Shown piece by piece: positions 1-10,003 of a stretch of 64,000 bases of DNA. Each line of letters begins with the position of its first letter. The stretch's first letter is position 1. A model generated the notes under the pieces. The model ran no database searches and was not told the origin of the DNA. It was given only the letters and a program-made list of their open reading frames with translations. The stretch is taken from positions 868,001-932,000 of the forward strand of contig NZ_RSTD01000001.1 in NCBI RefSeq assembly GCF_004117915.1, given 5' to 3'. This DNA is from Companilactobacillus metriopterae (GTDB taxonomy: Bacteria; Bacillota; Bacilli; Lactobacillales; Lactobacillaceae). The position numbers and the translations under genes are program-made.

Positions 1-593
1 ACTTGAACGATACCAGTAGCTGAAGCAATAGTTTCCAAACAACCACGTTTACCACATGTACACATGAAACCATTAGGTTCTACTGTAATGTGTCCAATTT
101 CACCACCAGCACCTGCTGTACCATGAATTAATTTTCCATTGGCAATAATTCCACCACCAACACCAGTTCCTAGGGTAACAAAAATAACATCATCAGCATT
201 GTTTCCGGCACCCATCCATTTTTCACCAAGTGCAGCAACATTAGCATCATTTTCAACTACTACAGGAATTCCTGTACCTTCTGATATATCACGAACTGGG
301 AAAACAGGTTTAGTTGCCCAATTTAAGTTGTATGCTCCAACAACACTGCCCTCTTCAAAATTAATTGTTCCAGGTGAACCCATACCAATTCCTTCAAACT
401 GATCTGCAGTCATATCATACATTTTTAAATGATGGTTAATTGAATCAATGATACTTGGAATGATCATTTGACCTTCATTCAAAACGTTTGTTTCAATACT
501 CCATTTTTGTTGGATTTCACCATCTTTAGTAAGAATAGCAAATTTAATAGTTGTTCCACCTAGATCAACACCAATTAATTTTTTATCTGCCAT
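1..593 (-). CDS. glcK: ROK-family glucokinase (3' end cut by window edge)
   Basis: Phosphorylates glucose to glucose 6-phosphate with ATP in the cytoplasm. About 197 codons are visible, beginning MADKKLIGVDLGGTTIKFA, which contains the ATP-binding phosphate-1 motif DLGGTTIK. Further on are the catalytic-loop region VENDANVAALGE and the ROK zinc motif CTCGKRGCLE near the window edge. The C-terminal third lies outside the window. The ATG at 593 overlaps the end of yqgQ by 11 bases, so the two are translationally coupled. The order rhomboid-yqgQ-glcK is the same as in Bacillus (yqgP-yqgQ-glcK), which supports glucokinase over another ROK sugar kinase. Confidence 0.9.
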   Translation of the reverse strand, partial: MADKKLIGVDLGGTTIKFAILTKDGEIQQKWSIETNVLNEGQMIIPSIIDSINHHLKMYDMTADQFEGIGMGSPGTINFEEGSVVGAYNLNWATKPVFPVRDISEGTGIPVVVENDANVAALGEKWMGAGNNADDVIFVTLGTGVGGGIIANGKLIHGTAGAGGEIGHITVEPNGFMCTCGKRGCLETIASATGIVQ

Positions 594-819
594 TTGTTTC
601 ACCTTTTTCCTTTTCTTCTTCTTTTCTATGTTCGCTTTTTAAAATTAACTGAGCGTTTATAAAAACTTCCTTCTCTATCATATTGTTATCATAGAGATTT
701 CTTAATTCTAAGGACATAAGCTCAATGTCCCACTCTCTTTTACCTAAATGTACATAAGTTCCGTATCGTTTTAAAAGTTGTTGTACATCATATAGTGTTC
801 TAAATTCCTGTATTGCCAT
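583..819 (-). CDS. yqgQ: YqgQ family protein (DUF910)
   Basis: Small cytoplasmic protein of 78 residues belonging to the YqgQ/DUF910 family; its function is unknown. It begins MAIQEFRTLYDVQQLLKRYG and has a highly charged Lys/Glu C-terminal tail. An upstream in-frame Met exists at 861. The start at 819 is preferred because AAGGAATG lies just upstream and the upstream Met would lie deep inside the rhomboid gene. The start overlaps the rhomboid gene by 20 bases and the stop overlaps glcK by 11 bases, so this is a tightly coupled three-gene set. Confidence 0.8.
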   Translation of the reverse strand: MAIQEFRTLYDVQQLLKRYGTYVHLGKREWDIELMSLELRNLYDNNMIEKEVFINAQLILKSEHRKEEEKEKGETNGR

Positions 820-1486
820 AAGCACCCATTCCTTTTGAATACATATAGTATGATACGGCAACTAATGCTATAACTGCAAGAATTCTGACGTAAATATTTG
901 TTTTTCTAGCTCCAGTAATTCCAACTACAAAAGTAATCAAAAATCCACCGATAGCTCCACCAATATGTCCCCAAATATCAATACCAGCAGCAAATAGATC
1001 AAAAGCCAAGTTTAAGATGATCAATCCTAAAAAGCTCTTACCCATTTCTCTAATGTAATTATTGCTGCTGTACATAATACCTAAAGCAATAAATGATGCG
1101 AATAATCCAAAAATTGACGTACTGGCACCTGCAGAAAGTGCATAGGATGAACCAAATGCATAACTAGCTAAATTTCCAACAACACCACTTATTAAAAATA
1201 CGATTATAAATCTTATTTTTCCTAATATTGGTTCCAAATACTGACCAACAATATATAAAGAAAAACAATTCATAAATAAATGCATAAACCCTATATGCAA
1301 AAACATAGGTGTAATAAGTCTCCACCACTGTCCACTAGTAACGAGATTATTTGTTTTAGCACCCATAGTCAGTAAAACTTGTGGATTTGTTGATCCGCCT
1401 ATTAGTGTTTCAATGACAAAAACAGCAACTAATAAAATGATCAAACCATATGTGGCTGGTAAACTTTGATTTCTATAAGAAAACAT
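800..1486 (-). CDS. Rhomboid-family intramembrane serine protease
   Basis: Integral membrane protease of 228 residues that cleaves transmembrane substrates inside the bilayer. Six or so hydrophobic segments are visible. The rhomboid signatures HLFMN (residues 69-73), the nucleophile motif GASTSIFG (Ser122) and the catalytic His in WGHIGGAIGG (His174) are all present. The residue after the nucleophile is Thr where Gly is usual. The start at 1486 is chosen because AAGGAGAAATAATACG precedes it; an in-frame start at 1522 has no such signal. It is the YqgP-position gene relative to yqgQ and glcK. Confidence 0.88.
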   Translation of the reverse strand: MFSYRNQSLPATYGLIILLVAVFVIETLIGGSTNPQVLLTMGAKTNNLVTSGQWWRLITPMFLHIGFMHLFMNCFSLYIVGQYLEPILGKIRFIIVFLISGVVGNLASYAFGSSYALSAGASTSIFGLFASFIALGIMYSSNNYIREMGKSFLGLIILNLAFDLFAAGIDIWGHIGGAIGGFLITFVVGITGARKTNIYVRILAVIALVAVSYYMYSKGMGAYGNTGI

Positions 1487-1490
1487 CGTA

Positions 1491-2048
1491 TTATTTCTCC
1501 TTTGATACAGATATAATCTCATCGATTGGCTGATCTAATGAATAAACAGGCCAAGGAGTATTTATATAAAATTGACGTGACAATGCTAGTGAAATTGTTT
1601 TAGTAGGATATTTTGAAAGATAGCGATCGAAGTACCCTGCTCCAAATCCTAATCTTGCATGTTCATTATCAGAAAAGGCCAGCCCAGGAACAATAATCAA
1701 ATCTGGTGGATTCAATACATTTTCACCGGCAGCAATTGGTTCTTTTACTCCAAATGAACTAGTTTCAAGAATAGTAGACTTTGTATATTTGACAAAATCC
1801 ATTGAGTAATCTTGATATGTCTTAGGAATATATACTTCCTTACCCATATTCCAACAAGTCTCAACAATTGGAAGAGTTGGCAATTCACCTGACATACTTA
1901 GAGTAATTCCTATAGTCTCACTCTTTATAAATGTAGGATTATCAAATAATTTTGAATAAATTTGATTGATTTCTTTTTGAGATTCATTTGAACTCAAAAA
2001 ATCATCTAGTAGATCCATCTGTTTTTTTCGAAAACTTACCTTATCCAA
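1491..2048 (-). CDS. 5-formyltetrahydrofolate cyclo-ligase
   Basis: Converts 5-formyl-THF to 5,10-methenyl-THF using ATP, returning stored folate to one-carbon metabolism. The protein has 185 residues with the family motifs IGITLSMSGELPT, KEVYIPKTY, and the glycine-rich LGFGAGYFDRYL near the C-terminus. The start codon is TTG at 2048, set by AGGAGG eight bases upstream. The rhomboid start lies just past its stop, and the rhomboid Shine-Dalgarno is inside the last codons of this gene. Confidence 0.9.
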   Translation of the reverse strand: MDKVSFRKKQMDLLDDFLSSNESQKEINQIYSKLFDNPTFIKSETIGITLSMSGELPTLPIVETCWNMGKEVYIPKTYQDYSMDFVKYTKSTILETSSFGVKEPIAAGENVLNPPDLIIVPGLAFSDNEHARLGFGAGYFDRYLSKYPTKTISLALSRQFYINTPWPVYSLDQPIDEIISVSKEK

Positions 2049-2064
2049 AAGCGTTTCCTCCTGT

Positions 2065-2098
2065 AAAAAAAAACAACAGGTTAATTATCCTGTTGTTT
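2065..2098 (-). terminator. Rho-independent terminator of rpmG
   Basis: On the minus strand a 10 bp stem (AAACAACAGG with its complement, 2071-2080 and 2089-2098) with an 8-base loop is followed by about nine T. It overlaps the rpmG stop codon and lies just upstream of the 5-FCL ribosome binding site, so 5-FCL either needs its own promoter or depends on readthrough. Confidence 0.8.
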
Positions 2099-2246
2099 AT
2101 TTTGTTTCACGATGTAATGTAACAACTCTTTCGCGTGGGCAATATTTTTGTAATTCCAAACGGTCTGGGTTGTTTCTTTTACTTTTATTTGTAAGATATG
2201 TACGTTCTTTACATGAAGTACATTCCATTGTGATATTTACTCTCAT
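2097..2246 (-). CDS. rpmG: 50S ribosomal protein L33
   Basis: A 49-residue ribosomal protein of the large subunit. It begins [20 protein letters not shown] and ends with TLHRETK, which is characteristic of L33. Cys9, Cys12 and Cys36 are present, but the fourth zinc-ribbon cysteine is replaced (CPRE where the metal-binding form has CxxC). It therefore looks like the zinc-poor (C-minus) type of L33. AAAGGAAG lies upstream of the ATG. Lactobacilli usually carry more than one rpmG; any others are outside this window. Confidence 0.93.
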   Translation of the reverse strand: MRVNITMECTSCKERTYLTNKSKRNNPDRLELQKYCPRERVVTLHRETK

Positions 2247-2334
2247 CTTGGAAACTTCCTTTCAACAAATTTAACAAAATTCAACCTATAAAATATACCA
2301 CTTTTTACATGATATTAAAAGTATTAATTTAGTT

Positions 2335-4443
2335 TTACTTAGCCATTGTAGCAAAATAATCTTCATAAATTTGATGAGCTACAATTTGTGGATAACTTCC
2401 TTTTTCATCAGTTAGATTAGGAAATACAATTGCAAGTGCAATGTTTGCATCATTCGATGGTCCGTATGTTACTAAACTAGTTGTAACAGTTGCCGGTGGA
2501 TTAGGATCATTAGGTTTCTTTGGATCAAAGTAGAAGGATTGAGCTGTACCTGTTTTAGCTGAAACAGATTCTGATAAATCAGCTAATCTGGTAGCTGTTG
2601 TCCAATATTTTGTTCCGTGAACAGCATTGTACATACCTTTTTTAACAACAGCCAATTCTTCATTTGTAAATCCGACTTTGTTCAATACTTTAGGTGAAGT
2701 AACTGATTCCAGTTGTCCTTTTTTACCATCATTTTGAGTTTGTTGGATAGATTGAACAATATATGGTTGCATTCGATAACCACCATTCGCAATTGTTGAA
2801 ATGTATTGTGCCATTTCAATCAATGTATATGCATCATAGTTACCAAATGATAAATCAAGCGCAGAACCAGTCTTCAATGAACCGTTTGAATTCATTGTTG
2901 CACCTTCAATACCTTCTGTTTCTCCAGATATATCAATTCCTGTCTTAACTCCTAGACCGAATTGGTTGAAGTAACCTCTAAGTTTATTAAAGATATCGGA
3001 ATCCATTGATATATATGAATTGGGAACGTATTTAGCATTAGCTTCTTTCATTGCAAGTGCCATCATATATTCATTTGATGATACTTCTAGAGCACTTGCA
3101 GCATCCAATGAACTATATGTTCCAATAGGATAAACAGATTTCTTAACTGGTGTACCGGGTAAGTAGATAGGATTATCAGCCAGTGTGTTATTAGTTGGCG
3201 TGATAACTCCATCCATCATAGCACCTAGCACAGTAGCACCCTTAACAGCTGATCCCATTACAAAGGTTCTATTGATAACTCCAAGTGCATCTTCTGTAGT
3301 TTTACCAGTAGTAGGATCATTTCTAATTCCTGCCATTGCCAGAACTTGTCCTGTTTTAGGATTCATAGCTACTGCATAAGCACCATCTGAATACGATGTT
3401 TTTCCTGCAGCTTTAGCAGACGCATATGTTGAAGAAAGTGCAGCTTGAACTTTAGTTTGAAAATCAGAATCAATTGTTAAATTAAGATTTCCACCCTTTT
3501 GTCCTTTGTAAACAACTTTACTTTTCTTAACTTGATTGTCTGATCCAATCTGAACTTCTTTTTCACTCTTTGTACCGGAAAGAATTGATTCATAGCTCTT
3601 TTCTAGATAACTAGTACCAACTCTATCATTTCTAGAATATCCATTTGCAAGCATAGTATTTAGTTCATCATCAGGAATACCTTGCTTCTCTGTAGACACT
3701 CCACCAATAATACTTTTAATTGAAGTACCTTCAGGATATGAGCGGGTCCAGTTGCTTCCTACATCTATACCAGGTAGTTCTGTTAAGTTTTCACTAACTC
3801 TGGCAATTTCAGAACTAGAAAGTTTTTTATCTTTCAAGTAGACAGTTGAATATGTGTAAGCAGCATTCATCTTTTTAAAGGTTGTTGCTTTAGACAATTG
3901 TTTTGAAGTCAAATTAATTCCTTGACTCTCAACATATTCAACCTCATTTTTATACAACTCAGCTGTTTTCAAATTATTACCGCTAGAATCTTGTTTTTTA
4001 GATTTTGGCAGTGCTTTGATCACTGACTCTGATTTACCTGGAGCCGCTAAAATATAATCTGCCTTATCACGGCTAGACAATTTTTCTTTGGGAATATTAA
4101 CATAATTAGATAGACGATTGGCTACTTCATAAATGTCAGTACTCTTGACCCCAGAACTCTTAGTATAGGTAATAGCACTTTGAGTAGTATTACCTACTAG
4201 TAAGCGACCTTTTGAGTCATAAATCATACCACGAGGGACATCCCCCTTCATAGAAGTCTTGTCAGTACGTTCTACTTCGGCTTGAAATTTATTTCCGTAT
4301 ATAATTTGTAAATAAGCTAGTTGTCCTACTAATAAGGCAAATAATATAAATACAATTAATAATAATAAGTTCAGTCTAAAAGGAATAGCAGATCCTGATT
4401 TTTTATCTGCTCGACCTCTTATGACGTCTAGTATTCTTTTCAT
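2335..4443 (-). CDS. Class B penicillin-binding protein (PBP2B/PBP3 type transpeptidase)
   Basis: Cell wall DD-transpeptidase that cross-links peptidoglycan at the membrane, most likely at the septum or in elongation. In its 702 residues there is an N-terminal cytoplasmic stretch, one membrane anchor (about 24-45), a dimerisation/pedestal domain, then the transpeptidase domain. The active-site motifs are SAVK (Ser398-Lys401), SSN (455-457) and KTG (630-632). There is no obvious PASTA repeat at the C-terminus. AAGGAAG lies six bases before the ATG. The small HesB-like gene ends ten bases upstream, so they are probably co-transcribed. Confidence 0.9.
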   Translation of the reverse strand: MKRILDVIRGRADKKSGSAIPFRLNLLLLIVFILFALLVGQLAYLQIIYGNKFQAEVERTDKTSMKGDVPRGMIYDSKGRLLVGNTTQSAITYTKSSGVKSTDIYEVANRLSNYVNIPKEKLSSRDKADYILAAPGKSESVIKALPKSKKQDSSGNNLKTAELYKNEVEYVESQGINLTSKQLSKATTFKKMNAAYTYSTVYLKDKKLSSSEIARVSENLTELPGIDVGSNWTRSYPEGTSIKSIIGGVSTEKQGIPDDELNTMLANGYSRNDRVGTSYLEKSYESILSGTKSEKEVQIGSDNQVKKSKVVYKGQKGGNLNLTIDSDFQTKVQAALSSTYASAKAAGKTSYSDGAYAVAMNPKTGQVLAMAGIRNDPTTGKTTEDALGVINRTFVMGSAVKGATVLGAMMDGVITPTNNTLADNPIYLPGTPVKKSVYPIGTYSSLDAASALEVSSNEYMMALAMKEANAKYVPNSYISMDSDIFNKLRGYFNQFGLGVKTGIDISGETEGIEGATMNSNGSLKTGSALDLSFGNYDAYTLIEMAQYISTIANGGYRMQPYIVQSIQQTQNDGKKGQLESVTSPKVLNKVGFTNEELAVVKKGMYNAVHGTKYWTTATRLADLSESVSAKTGTAQSFYFDPKKPNDPNPPATVTTSLVTYGPSNDANIALAIVFPNLTDEKGSYPQIVAHQIYEDYFATMAK

Positions 4444-4452
4444 TAATCTTCC

Positions 4453-4752
4453 TTAATCTTCATTGGACTCAAAAATATACACTGGTCCATCTGTTTTTGA
4501 ATCATAATCTACTTTTAAATCATAACGAGCAAAAAACCACTCGTCTGCGGCGGTAATATAATATGTAATTCCATTAACTTCAGTACTAGCAACGGGGTTC
4601 ACAGGTTTTTCAATCTTAAAGGCAATTGAAAAGCCATCATGAACCATTGTTTTTCCATAAACTTTTCCATAAAAATGGACACCTGATCCCGGTTCAAGTT
4701 CTACTTCATCTTCGAACCATTTCTCTGCTTCTTTAGTTAATTCAATCTTCAT
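4453..4752 (-). CDS. HesB/IscA-like fold protein without cysteines
   Basis: A 99-residue protein that resembles the YneR/HesB-like family: MKIELTKEAEKWFEDEV at the start, a GSGVHFYGKVYG segment and an ADEWFFARYDL segment. True A-type iron-sulfur carriers use three cysteines, and this protein has none, so cluster binding is unlikely and its role is unknown. An in-frame TTG exists at 4767. The ATG at 4752 is preferred because GAGG sits nine bases upstream of it. It lies between greA and the PBP gene. Confidence 0.65.
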   Translation of the reverse strand: MKIELTKEAEKWFEDEVELEPGSGVHFYGKVYGKTMVHDGFSIAFKIEKPVNPVASTEVNGITYYITAADEWFFARYDLKVDYDSKTDGPVYIFESNED

Positions 4753-4797
4753 ATCTTCATACCTCAACTTTATAAAAAGTAATTTAGTAGATATTAA

Positions 4798-5274
4798 TTA
4801 GGCAATTTCAACAGATTTAATTGTCAGTTCATAACTACCTGCAGGAGTATCAACTAAAACAGAATCTCCAACTTTCTTACCGATAAGTGCTTTAGCAATT
4901 GGTGAATCATTAGAAATTTTACCCTCATCTGGGTTAGACTCTGCCGAACCAACAATAAAGAATACTTCTGGTTCGTCGTCATCTTCTTGAACAGTTACCT
5001 TTTTACCAATAGAAACTTCATCCTCGTCAACTTGATCTGTATCAACAATTTGAGCATATTGAAGCATCACTTGAATTTGAGAGATTCTTGATTCCAGAAC
5101 ACTTTGTTCATCTTTTGCTGATGAGTATTCAGAATTTTCTGATAGATCTCCAAAACTTCTTGCAATTTTAATTCTATCAATTACTTCCGGTCGTTTAACC
5201 TGTTTTAAATTTTCTAGCTCTTCTTCAAGAAGACGTTTACCCTCTTCTGTCATTGGATAGCTTTGTTCAGCCAT
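4798..5274 (-). CDS. greA: Transcription elongation factor GreA
   Basis: Binds the secondary channel of RNA polymerase and stimulates cleavage of backtracked RNA. The 158-residue length is normal. The N-terminal coiled coil begins [19 protein letters not shown] and carries the acidic tip region ([19 protein letters not shown]). The C-terminal FKBP-like domain includes [27 protein letters not shown] precedes the ATG. It follows mltG in the direction of transcription, as in many Firmicutes. Confidence 0.96.
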   Translation of the reverse strand: MAEQSYPMTEEGKRLLEEELENLKQVKRPEVIDRIKIARSFGDLSENSEYSSAKDEQSVLESRISQIQVMLQYAQIVDTDQVDEDEVSIGKKVTVQEDDDEPEVFFIVGSAESNPDEGKISNDSPIAKALIGKKVGDSVLVDTPAGSYELTIKSVEIA

Positions 5275-5317
5275 GATATTACCTCTTTGAATTTATAATT
5301 ATTAATTTAAAATTTCA

Positions 5318-5351
5318 AAATGTCACCCAACCATATGGCAGGATGACATTA
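5318..5351 (-). terminator. Possible weak hairpin after mltG
   Basis: AATGTCA at 5319-5325 pairs with TGACATT at 5344-5350, and a CCATATGG palindrome sits inside the loop. The trailing T-run on the minus strand is short and interrupted, so this may be a weak terminator or attenuator between mltG and greA rather than a full stop. Confidence 0.35.
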
Positions 5352-5355
5352 TTTT

Positions 5356-6501
5356 TTATTGACCTGTTTTTGCGTATCTTGATTCATGTTCATCAAGAGT
5401 ATTTGAGTATGTAACTTTTCCTGTCTTCAAGTCAGCGAAGAAGTATAGATAATTTGCACTTCTATCTGATGGGTTCAATGTTGCTTCAACAGATTGCAAA
5501 CTTGGAGAGTTAAATGGTCCAGGTCCATAACCTGTATTCTTGTACAAGTTATATGGAGATTTAACTGAAGTATCTTTATTTGTAAGACTTTCTTTATGTG
5601 TATTCAAAGCATACATAACAGAGATATCTGATTGAATAGGCATATTAATATCTAAACGGTTAAAGAATACACCGGCAATCTTCTTACGATCAGCGTCTGT
5701 TACACCTTCTCGTTCAACAAGAGAAGCCAATGTTAGAGTTTGTTGAACAGTTAACCCCTTTTGTTTCATAGTTGAATAGTAAGGTTTTAGTTCCTGATCT
5801 TCTTTTTCAACCATTTGGTTAACAAGTTCTTTCAATGTCATACCTGAGTATACTCCGTATGTAGCTGGGAACAAGTATCCTTCCAAATGATATCTAACGT
5901 CTTTGGATTGCATTGATGAATTTAACAACTCAGGATATTTCTTCTGTAGCTCCTTAAGATAACTCTCATCCTTCATTAACTTCAAGAAATCTTTCTTCTT
6001 AAATGAAGTACTCTTTTGGATTTGAGTTCCGATGTCATCAATTGTTACACCTTCACGAACTAATACAGAGTTGGATGCATCACCTGATGGTTGTGCTGTT
6101 CCACCTTTTTGCAGTTGCTTAACTACGTCACTTAGTGACATTGATTGTTTAAACGTGTAGTATCCTGCTTGGAAATCAGTGTAATTTTGAGTCTTAATAT
6201 AGATGTTAAAAACTGATGAACTCTTGATAACCTTATCTTTTTCAAGTGTCTTTGAGATATCTTTACTTGAAGATCCAACTGGTATCTTAACGACAATGCT
6301 TTCTTTGCTATCTGCATTGTATGGCTTCAAAGAACCATTAACATAGTTAAAACCAATTAGTATCACGATTACGGCTAATATTGCAATAACTCCCATAACC
6401 CAATAGGCAATGTGGTTAGCTACTGAACTCTCTTTAGCACGAGTCTCAATCTTTTTTTCAGATTCTTGCTGTAAGCTATTTCTCTTATTATCTTGGCTCA
6501 A
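5356..6501 (-). CDS. mltG: Endolytic murein transglycosylase MltG (YceG)
   Basis: Membrane-bound lytic transglycosylase that cuts nascent glycan strands and sets their length. It has a charged cytoplasmic N-terminus, one transmembrane segment (WVMGVIAILAVIVILIGF), a LysM-like region and the YceG domain. The catalytic glutamate region SLVEREGV and the substrate-binding YNLYKNTGYGPGPFNSPS are visible. An ATG occurs at 6516. The better start is TTG at 6501, because GGGAGG lies seven bases before it; from the ATG this Shine-Dalgarno would be internal. Length is 381 residues. Confidence 0.9.
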   Translation of the reverse strand: MSQDNKRNSLQQESEKKIETRAKESSVANHIAYWVMGVIAILAVIVILIGFNYVNGSLKPYNADSKESIVVKIPVGSSSKDISKTLEKDKVIKSSSVFNIYIKTQNYTDFQAGYYTFKQSMSLSDVVKQLQKGGTAQPSGDASNSVLVREGVTIDDIGTQIQKSTSFKKKDFLKLMKDESYLKELQKKYPELLNSSMQSKDVRYHLEGYLFPATYGVYSGMTLKELVNQMVEKEDQELKPYYSTMKQKGLTVQQTLTLASLVEREGVTDADRKKIAGVFFNRLDINMPIQSDISVMYALNTHKESLTNKDTSVKSPYNLYKNTGYGPGPFNSPSLQSVEATLNPSDRSANYLYFFADLKTGKVTYSNTLDEHESRYAKTGQ

Positions 6502-6531
6502 AATGCAGCCTCCCATAGTAATTTAAATAAA

Positions 6532-6540
6532 ATTATACCA
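6532..6540 (-). promoter_or_regulatory. Extended -10 promoter for mltG-greA
   Basis: TGGTATAAT reads on the minus strand about 30 bases before the mltG start: a perfect -10 with an upstream TG. No convincing -35 hexamer is visible. It follows the pheT stop directly. Confidence 0.5.
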
Positions 6541-6554
6541 TTACTCTTTACAAA

Positions 6555-8939
6555 TTAGCGTATTTCTACTGCAAATTTTGTAACTAAACTATCTTTAATT
6601 TGGTCAAATGACTGCTCTACTTCTTCATCTGTTAGTGTATCAGACCTATTTAGAAATACTAAATGATATCCTAATGATTTATATCCACGTTCAATATTAT
6701 CGCCTTGATAGACATCAAATATTTCTACATCTTCAAGATACTTACCACCATTGTTGAAAATATCTTTAATAATGTCTCCACTTAAAATATCCTTCTTAAC
6801 TAATAATGCTAAATCTCTAGAAATACTTGGGTACTTAGGTGCAGGTTGTGATTGAATAACTTTTGATCCAAATGCGAATAATTGATCCACATTCAATTCA
6901 AAAACATAGGTATCGTTAACATTCATCTCATCTTGATATTGAGGATGTAACTTACCTACAAATCCTATCATTTTACCATTTGCTGTTATCTTAGCAGTTT
7001 GACCTGGGTGTAAGTTTTCAATATCTGATGTTGCCTCAAATTCAATGTTAGCATCCAGATTAGCGTAAGAAATCATTTCTTCAACAATTCCTTTAACATA
7101 ATAAAAATCGACTTTTTGTTCTTTTTGATTCCAAGACTTATCGACAATATTTCCACTAATAGCACCTGAAATATATTCTATTTCATTTGGACGATCTGAA
7201 TGACCCTTTTCAAATATACGTTCTTGATCAAATAATCTTACATTGAATTCTTTACGTGCTTGATTATACGCCACATTTTTTACTAGAGATGGTATCAAAC
7301 TAGTTCTTAAGTACTCATGATCTTCAGTCATTGGATGTAATAGATGAACTAATTTAGTTTCATTTACATTAAAATCTTCAACTTCTTTCTTGCTTAATAA
7401 TGAGAAGTTAACTGCCTCATCCATACCTTGTGAAAGTAGTGAATATCTTAATCGATTACTAAACTCACGCTTGTCAGTATATCCACCCTTAGTTTGTTTA
7501 CCTGTTGGTAAAGTTCCAACTAAGTTCTCATAACCATAGATACGAATTACTTCTTCAACTAAATCAGCTTCAATGGACATATCATTGCGTCTAGCAGGAA
7601 CTGTAACTTTAAGATTTTCACCATCTACAATTGTTGCAAATCCTAATCGGTCAAAAATATTAATAATCTCATCAGTTGTAAGTTCAATCCCTATTAGGCT
7701 GTTAATTCGAGTAACAGTAGCAGAAATTGTTGTTGGTGAGTAATTGTATTCTTTTCCAACAATATGTTGTGAGTAATCAGAAGGATTCAATATATCTTCA
7801 GATAATTCAACAATTCTATCAAGTGCCAATCCATTTAAACTGGTATCAATACCTTTTTCAAATCGGTTTGATGAATTATTTCTCAAATCATGTCTCTGTG
7901 CTTCTTTACGAACAGTAGCTCCATCGAAAACTGCACTTTCAAATAAAACATTTTTTGTATCTTCTGTAACTTTGGCAAAATCTGTATCCAGAACCCCAGC
8001 AATTGAAAGTACATCTTCACCAGACATAACCACGATATCTTCTGAACTTAATTTTACTTCTGTACCATCAGACATAATAACTTCTTGGGTTTCAGCGTTT
8101 TGCAACTTCAATCCTGCAATTTTATCGTAATCATATGCCTGTATTGGTTGGCCATATTCAATCATTACATAATTTGCAATATCTAAAACTGCATTAGTAG
8201 GTTGAATATCCTGATTCCAAAGTCTTCTTTGCATCCAAAGCGGGCTCTTGCCAACTTTTACATCTTCTAAAACTACTGCTTGATATCCGTTGACTTTGTC
8301 ACTTTGAACATCAATATCTAAATCTATGTTCTTAGGACTTCCCGACAATTTAGGATCTACAAAATTAGGCTTTTCATCATAGGTAGCTCCTATTTCCCAA
8401 GCTGCACCTCTCATACCTAATGTATCTCCACGATTTGGTGTGATATCTAAATCAACCATCTCATCGCTTAATCCTAGTAAATCAAGAACAGATTCTCCTG
8501 GCTTTTGTGCTTCATCAAATACATAAATTCCATTATGAAATTCTTCGGGTACATTTTTTACTTTCACACCCAATTCGTCTAATCCACAAATCATGCCATT
8601 AGATTCTTCACCACGAAGTTTACCTTTTTTTATCTTTACTCCATCTGGAAGAGTTGCACCATCAAGAGCTACGATAACATATTGATCCAAGGCCACATTG
8701 GGCGCACCACAAACAATTTGAATTTCTTTTTCACCAACATCAACTTGGCAAATATGCATGTGATCAGAATCAGGATGATCTTCTATTTTTGTTATATGAC
8801 CAACCACAAGATTTGATAAATCTTTTCCAATATATACTGGCATAGATTCAATACCAGTTAATGAAATTTTATTAGCAATATCTGCTGTAGATTGGTTCAA
8901 CTGAATATATTCATTCAACCAATTTCTAGAAATTTTCAT
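6555..8939 (-). CDS. pheT: Phenylalanine-tRNA ligase beta subunit
   Basis: Beta subunit of the alpha2-beta2 enzyme charging tRNA-Phe. The 794-residue length is normal. Domains in order: the EMAP/tRNA-binding domain (about 40-150, with [15 protein letters not shown]), B3/B4 editing, B5 (DITPNRGD lies in the preceding segment) and the C-terminal ferredoxin-fold anticodon-binding domain with [14 protein letters not shown]. Its ATG overlaps the pheS stop by four bases (ATGA), so translation is coupled. Expression is under the Phe T-box upstream of pheS. Confidence 0.97.
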   Translation of the reverse strand: MKISRNWLNEYIQLNQSTADIANKISLTGIESMPVYIGKDLSNLVVGHITKIEDHPDSDHMHICQVDVGEKEIQIVCGAPNVALDQYVIVALDGATLPDGVKIKKGKLRGEESNGMICGLDELGVKVKNVPEEFHNGIYVFDEAQKPGESVLDLLGLSDEMVDLDITPNRGDTLGMRGAAWEIGATYDEKPNFVDPKLSGSPKNIDLDIDVQSDKVNGYQAVVLEDVKVGKSPLWMQRRLWNQDIQPTNAVLDIANYVMIEYGQPIQAYDYDKIAGLKLQNAETQEVIMSDGTEVKLSSEDIVVMSGEDVLSIAGVLDTDFAKVTEDTKNVLFESAVFDGATVRKEAQRHDLRNNSSNRFEKGIDTSLNGLALDRIVELSEDILNPSDYSQHIVGKEYNYSPTTISATVTRINSLIGIELTTDEIINIFDRLGFATIVDGENLKVTVPARRNDMSIEADLVEEVIRIYGYENLVGTLPTGKQTKGGYTDKREFSNRLRYSLLSQGMDEAVNFSLLSKKEVEDFNVNETKLVHLLHPMTEDHEYLRTSLIPSLVKNVAYNQARKEFNVRLFDQERIFEKGHSDRPNEIEYISGAISGNIVDKSWNQKEQKVDFYYVKGIVEEMISYANLDANIEFEATSDIENLHPGQTAKITANGKMIGFVGKLHPQYQDEMNVNDTYVFELNVDQLFAFGSKVIQSQPAPKYPSISRDLALLVKKDILSGDIIKDIFNNGGKYLEDVEIFDVYQGDNIERGYKSLGYHLVFLNRSDTLTDEEVEQSFDQIKDSLVTKFAVEIR

Positions 8940-9988
8940 CGAATAGCTCCTTTAAATTGTTCTAAGAATCTAACGTCATTTGTGTAGAAGTCTCGTATAT
9001 CAGTAATTCCATATTTAAGCATTGCAAATCTCTCAGGTCCTAATCCAAATGCAAATCCACTATAAATATTTGTATCAATTCCTGACATTTCTAATACCTT
9101 AGGATGACTTAGCCCAGCACCCAATACTTCAATCCAGCCAGTATATTTACAAATACGGCAACCTTCTCCACCACAGTTGAAACAAGAAACATCAACTTCT
9201 ACTGATGGTTCAGTAAATGGGAAATAACTTGGTCTGAAGCGTATTTCTCTTTCTTTACCGAATACATGCTGACATAGTGCTTCTAAAGTTCCTTTTAAAT
9301 CAGCCATACTGATATTTTTATCAACTACTAATCCTTCAAGTTGATGAAATTGATGTGAATGTGTAGCATCGTCATCATCACGACGGTAAACCACACCTGG
9401 TGAAATAACTTTCAAAGGTCCCTTTGAAAAATCATGGTTTTCCAAATCTCGACCTTCTTGAGCAGAAGTTTGAGTTCTCATCAATAGTTTATCTGATAGA
9501 TAAAAAGTATCTTGCATATCACGTGCAGGATGATCTTGAGGGATGTTCAAACGTTCGAAATTGTAATAATCTTCTTCTACTTCAAATCCTGAATCAACTT
9601 TATAACCTAGACTTATGAAAAATTCTTCAATATCAGAAATTGTTTGAGTAAGAATATGTTCCGTTCCAACTTTTTGTGGCTGAGATGGTAGGGTAACATC
9701 TATTGTTTCTTTTTCCAATTTTTGTTTAATCAGCGCATCATTGAGTTCTTTTGAACGTAGCTCAATAGCTGACTGTATTTCATCACGAACTGCATTTGCT
9801 AATGTACCAATCTTTGGTCGTTCTTCAGCTGATAAGTCTTTCATACCTCTAAGAGCCTCAGTAATAGGACCTTTTTTACCTAGCAAATTAACACGAACTT
9901 CATTCAGATCTTTTGAGTGATTTTGCTCACGAATGCTCTTGATACCTTCATCTCTGAGCATTTTTAATCTTTCTTCTAATGTTGTCAT
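8936..9988 (-). CDS. pheS: Phenylalanine-tRNA ligase alpha subunit
   Basis: Catalytic subunit that activates phenylalanine and transfers it to tRNA-Phe. It has 350 residues with an N-terminal coiled coil, motif 2 around [12 protein letters not shown] and motif 3 [14 protein letters not shown]. The cysteines [13 protein letters not shown] are typical of the lactobacillar and bacillar enzyme. GGAGGAAAAAT precedes the ATG. It is preceded by a T-box leader and forms an operon with pheT. Confidence 0.97.
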   Translation of the reverse strand: MTTLEERLKMLRDEGIKSIREQNHSKDLNEVRVNLLGKKGPITEALRGMKDLSAEERPKIGTLANAVRDEIQSAIELRSKELNDALIKQKLEKETIDVTLPSQPQKVGTEHILTQTISDIEEFFISLGYKVDSGFEVEEDYYNFERLNIPQDHPARDMQDTFYLSDKLLMRTQTSAQEGRDLENHDFSKGPLKVISPGVVYRRDDDDATHSHQFHQLEGLVVDKNISMADLKGTLEALCQHVFGKEREIRFRPSYFPFTEPSVEVDVSCFNCGGEGCRICKYTGWIEVLGAGLSHPKVLEMSGIDTNIYSGFAFGLGPERFAMLKYGITDIRDFYTNDVRFLEQFKGAIR

Positions 9989-10003
9989 ATTTTTCCTCCA
10001 AAT

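Noticed and set aside
1-593. glcK as a truncated pseudogene
   Set aside because: The break is the window edge; the frame is open and the ROK motifs are intact.
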